Part shown: positions 60,206-64,000 of the stretch, in pieces
How the letters are laid out: every line of letters starts with the position of its first letter
Numbering within the stretch: position 1 is the first letter of the stretch
Source of the DNA: Trichostrongylus colubriformis
Taxonomy: Eukaryota; Nematoda; Chromadorea; Rhabditida; Trichostrongylidae
Assembly (NCBI GenBank): GCA_963978905.1
Contig: OZ022257.1
Span: 4,102,965 to 4,166,964, forward strand
Reading direction: 5' to 3'
Length of the DNA stretch: 64,000 nucleotides
Notes under the pieces: model-generated
The model's input: only the letters and a program-made list of their open reading frames with translations
What the model was told of the DNA's origin: nothing
Databases searched by the model: none
Position numbers and translations under genes: made by a program

Positions 60206-60544
60206 ACAGCTATGCCATAATCCCTGAAGGGATCTTATACTTCAACCTTTCGCGACGCGCATCCTCTGTGGTGGACTGGGCTCAACGAGGGTCCTGAAGA
60301 AAAAAGTGAAGCAAAAAGATGTACGAGTGAGAGCTATCGTAACATTACTATGAGAATAAAGTGGCTTTCAGGTGACACCATCGTGAGAACTGGTACTTTC
60401 ACCCGTTAACGAGGCTATTGCAATCGAATTCTCATGTTACCTGATTAGAGTCCGCACGAATGCGGCGTATGAACTTCTAAAGCCTGACAGACCAAAACAA
60501 TGCACGTTTTGCATCCTTCTTTGCCTGATTTGAATAAAGGGTAT
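60206..60544. other. Spacer between the two direct-repeat units
   Basis: No recognisable feature. Confidence 0.4.
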
Positions 60545-61228
60545 TAGTGGAACTTTAGCAGATTGTGACAGAATTTTTTCATCCCCAAATTCCAGAACAC
60601 ACCTCGAGCTATCATTACACCCCGTAACAGCCTACGCGAGCAGGACTGGGAGCTTTTTCGAGCTAACGTGATGTGTCACCGCAACTCGGCTTAATCCGAA
60701 GTTTCGCCGTCTTCGTTCACAACATTGCTAAGGCCCTTCACTCTGGGTACATGAGGATATTCATATTGGGTGGTGCTCTACAATATCCCCATTGCTCCAG
60801 GTTTCCAACACACTTTGTTTCCGAGGACCGGAACGTGCCCTTACCACTGAAAACCCTCCGGAGAGAGGTTTGAAGCATGAAAATGACACTTCGGATCTTA
60901 ACAGCGCTGTCGAAGCAGCAAGAGCCACCTTCCATAAACCGGAGGGTCAATCCCTGGAAGCCCCCCCCCCCCCCCAATAGATCTACCACGGAGAACAGCT
61001 TTGCTGTTTTAGGCGGACCTTGATACCTTAGGTGCTCTAAGGGCCTACTGTGCCGACTGAAGGCTCCGTATCTCGATGATGGTGAAAGTAGTGAATAGAG
61101 CTTGCTCCAGCTTCTGAAAGAACACTACGAAGATAATTCGCTCCAATCTTTCAATCTCTTTGTTACCCTATGTTTTGCATACTTAGCCGTGAACAAAATT
61201 ACTTTTTTGGGCACCCCTGTTTGTTCGG
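60545..61228. repeat. Direct repeat unit 2
   Basis: The uninterrupted counterpart of 58780-60205, with no mariner. It contains a run of 15 C at 60961-60975 and ends AGCCGTGAACAAAATTACTT followed by TTTTGGGCACCCCTGT. Confidence 0.7.
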
Positions 61229-63152
61229 TGACTTTATTAATTTCCTCATAGGTGGTGAAACTCAATTAAGTGATTTCATCAGAGCAACTATGCTTCAATG
61301 CTAGACATCGCTGCTGCAAGATATCAAGGGCTGGCATCATAACACAGAAACAAATTTTTCGCCTGAGCAGTGTATCCCAAGGGTAATCAAGCACATTTCC
61401 ACACGAAAGCATTGAAAAAATAATAACTGGAATTGTATTATGACCATGTGACACCTCGCACATGTCCTCTTTGGTTGAGATGGGACTACAGCTTATCTTT
61501 TCGACAGAGGATCCTACTTTTATTTCGTCTCTTACCATTACAACCATCAATTGACATGTTGTCAACACTTATTTCAATATGCTCTTACGCACCTTTGAGT
61601 AGTCGACACACCCTTCAGAGTACGGGAGAGATCAACCTAGCACGTACATAACTAATTCAGGGTTCCCAAAGCTGAAGATGAAGCAGCCATGAGTGGATCC
61701 ACAAGCACCCCCCAAAAATCGATTCTCGGATCCATTATCGCCCACATCATCCGAACTTATATTCTGTCGAAATACAATTTGCCAAATACCAGACTTGTTC
61801 AGTAAAACTAACCATTGCTGTATCACTGATGGGTGTGCGTCAAGTCGGTCCATGTGGCTAGAGGGCCAATGCGAAAATCTCCTTTTCCCATTGTGAATTG
61901 GCCGCTCGCCACGAGGTGTAACCAGTTTCCTCTCACATGACCGGATCAGTTAATCAGTCCTGCCAAACCTATTGGTCAATCCCCGCATGCCGTGGTACAA
62001 ACTAATTTACTTCAATAGCTGTAGGATCCGCAATGGAAGTACCTAGGTGCGCAGTGCCAAGATGCTGTGTGGGCCACTAGAACAGGAAGTTCGCTCGGTG
62101 TACGACACGATGAGGGTGAGCTAGGGGAGCCGTGCTATTTGGGTCCCTAAGTGTTAACAGTAAGATAGGCCTCACCTCATGCGCAATGTTTTATGACCCA
62201 ACTACGACGGTTAGTGCACTCCCATATATCGAGGAAAATAGTCGCTTAGGCACCACCCTACCCTGGATGGGGACCAAATACGATCCGCCCCCTTTTTTCT
62301 TGACCTCTACAAGACCAGTAGCTGTCGCGGGATTGTATAGTTGCAATTTTTTAATGCTATGTGTTCTTACCTGAAGCAAGATATTTCACATTTCCCCCCA
62401 CGTGCTTGCTGTGAAATACCCTTCACTTCTCAATTGCCTTTTGAAAACTTAGATTCTAGTGTTTATCGCTGACCTCTGCAGGTCCGACACCTCCTACCGG
62501 TCAAATTCGACCCTACCTTTCGAGGAATTCTCGACTTCCGGTGTACCATGGCGTGATCAGCACTAACATATCACGACAATTTGCAAGAAATGATCCAATG
62601 CCACACGAGCCCAAGCGATCTTCCTCTCCGAATGGTACTCACCCAAATGATACCGACAAATGTTGTCGAAGTAGCGAGTTTTTTTTCTGTGAAAACAAGT
62701 ATTGCAAAGTGGACGTGACTCACTTGACAGCAGTACCCGATATTTTCGACTGGGCAATGCTCGCCCTATTGAAGTCTAACCATTACATAAAGTAAAACTC
62801 TTGTATCGGACTCTACTTATGACTATGCATCCTAATTTGAAGGGATCTGCTGCTACAGTAAAAAAAACTTGTTCCAATTTCTGTGAGAATACTACAATTA
62901 GACATTAAAGCTACAGAGAACACAAGATGACAGCCGGCAAAATTCTGATGAACCATTGAATTCTTTTCATGACGTGTCTTCAAGGCCACGCCCCAAGTGT
63001 CCCGTGCGTAAATTCACTCACATGTCTTTCGTACATAACAATTACAATCTATCAGTTGTGAACTCGAGAAATTTAAAGTACAAAAAGCTACAATATTTCA
63101 AACATTATATAACATTCAAAGGACAAAGGATAAAGTTATGGCGTTAATCAGA
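61229..63152. other. Region without identifiable genes
   Basis: Open frames (61266-61568 minus, 62541-62795 plus and others) are under 101 codons with no recognised motif. No terminal repeats were found. Confidence 0.4.
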
Positions 63153-63541
63153 ATCGTGGTAGCCGAACGAGCCTGGTACCAATTTACCGACTTTGGAGGG
63201 ATGGAAGACTCTGTTGGCCTGGGCGGGCGCCGATGAGGTACTAGATCCCCGCACCGGGAGTGAGGTGTCTTGTTTTGTCACGATACCACACATTTATGGG
63301 CGGAGGTGGTGCAGTGACCGCTGGCCGCTCACTCACTCTTATGGACGGGGAAAGAAGGGGAGGTGGGAGGGGGGGTCAAAGCCCACATCAACGCCCGCCT
63401 AAGCCACCCAAACCTTCCATCCCTCCGGGGGCGGTAGATTGGTAGCAGACTCGTACGGGAGGATAAAAGCACTGAATTTTACATTGGCAGACCCCCGCAA
63501 GCCATTGCATAGGCCAAATCACATTCACCTACTACCACGAT
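63153..63541. mobile_element. GC-rich palindromic MITE
   Basis: Outer ends ATCGTGGTAG (63153-63162) and CTACCACGAT (63532-63541) are exact complements. Inner arms of about 62-66 bases (63172-63237 and 63386-63447) pair through TACCAATTTACCG, GGAGGGATGGAAG and GGGCGGGCG. The centre is G-rich. Frames on the plus strand (63193-63445) follow from the composition. Confidence 0.85.
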
Positions 63542-64000
63542 CCGAATGGAACTAGAATGCGCGACACAACCCACAGAAGAGACTGATAAACGCCGAAAAC
63601 TATACCCTTTTTTATACAACATTTACGACATATAGAAAACTGCCCACGGAAATGCGAAAGCCAAAGCCATGGGGTGTCCTCCAAAAGTAGGATGAAAAGT
63701 TGTTGGATTGGTAGGCGTAGGTACCTATCTACAGATCCAATCGACAGGTGAGCAACTTCTCGGACACCTCTTGTGCACGCGTCTGAACCTCAGCGTAATC
63801 ACTTGCACTCGGCTATGCCATCCAATCTACACAGCGGGGTATTAGGGGCTTCGCAACACCGACGTACCGACCACTTGGGAAACTTGAACGAAGCCAGGAG
63901 GACCTCCTGGCAAAGTTAGTAGCGCGCATATAGGAAGCCTTACAGCGTCTTGCTCACCAGGAAACTCTAAACGATTAGGAACGCTTACATCAAGAGCAAA
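63542..64000. other. No recognisable feature at the right edge
   Basis: Nothing identified in the last 460 bases. Confidence 0.4.

Noticed and set aside
60961..60975. Run of 15 C residues as a possible functional site
   Set aside because: Homopolymer slippage or sequencing error is the simpler explanation.
1..64000. CRISPR array, bacterial operon or spliced-leader RNA gene
   Set aside because: No regularly spaced repeats, ribosome-binding sites or SL1-like sequence were seen; the gene structure is eukaryotic.

Overview
The window looks like nuclear DNA of a parasitic or free-living clade V nematode (hookworm-like). The evidence is two intron-rich, nematode-type seven-transmembrane chemoreceptor genes with short introns and TTTCAG-type acceptors, together with a mix of relic mobile elements typical of nematodes: Tc1-like, mariner, BEL/Pao with an env-like tail, and a CR1/Jockey-type LINE. 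There is no operon-like or bacterial gene layout. Almost all short open frames are chance, and species assignment is inference.

Genes. Two paralogous serpentine receptors lie on the minus strand about 30 kb apart. Copy B (54132 down to 45518) can be rebuilt exon by exon: eight exons, 918 nt, 305 residues, all introns bounded by GT..AG. Copy A (24203 down to 15951) has the same exon boundaries and phases and roughly 65-83% protein identity per exon, but the 46-nt exon 4 was not found. Joining exon 3 to exon 5 would shift the frame, so A is probably a pseudogene or has a diverged exon 4.

Mobile DNA, left to right: a 5'-truncated Tc1-like relic (180-1195); a head-to-head pair of tRNA-derived SINE-like modules (9540-9840); a gag-like relic with a zinc knuckle (11600-12960) between two LTR-like direct repeats; the receptor A region with a hairpin and a 308-codon unexplained frame in intron 3; a 900-bp mariner-ended element (24304-25203) 100 bp upstream of gene A; a Tc1-like relic (about 27590-29080) carrying a TTAA-flanked foldback element; a decayed BEL/Pao element with env-like remains (29898-35140); a second SINE pair (35165-35440); a mariner deletion derivative (37580-38477); a long LINE (about 39084-44250) split by the second 900-bp element; the receptor B region, whose intron 1 holds a mariner split by an 828-bp insertion; a perfect 30-bp hairpin; a Tc1-like element inside a palindromic MITE (56599-58652); a direct repeat split by a third mariner (58780-61228); and a GC-rich palindromic element near the right end.

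Several insertions are nested so cleanly that the empty site can be read: Tc1 in MITE, 828-bp element in mariner, mariner-ended element in LINE, and foldback in Tc1. These give a relative order of transposition events. Long stretches (about 2.1-8.5, 25.2-27.4, 36.2-37.6, 44.3-45.5, 54.9-56.6 and 61.2-63.1 kb) hold nothing I can identify.
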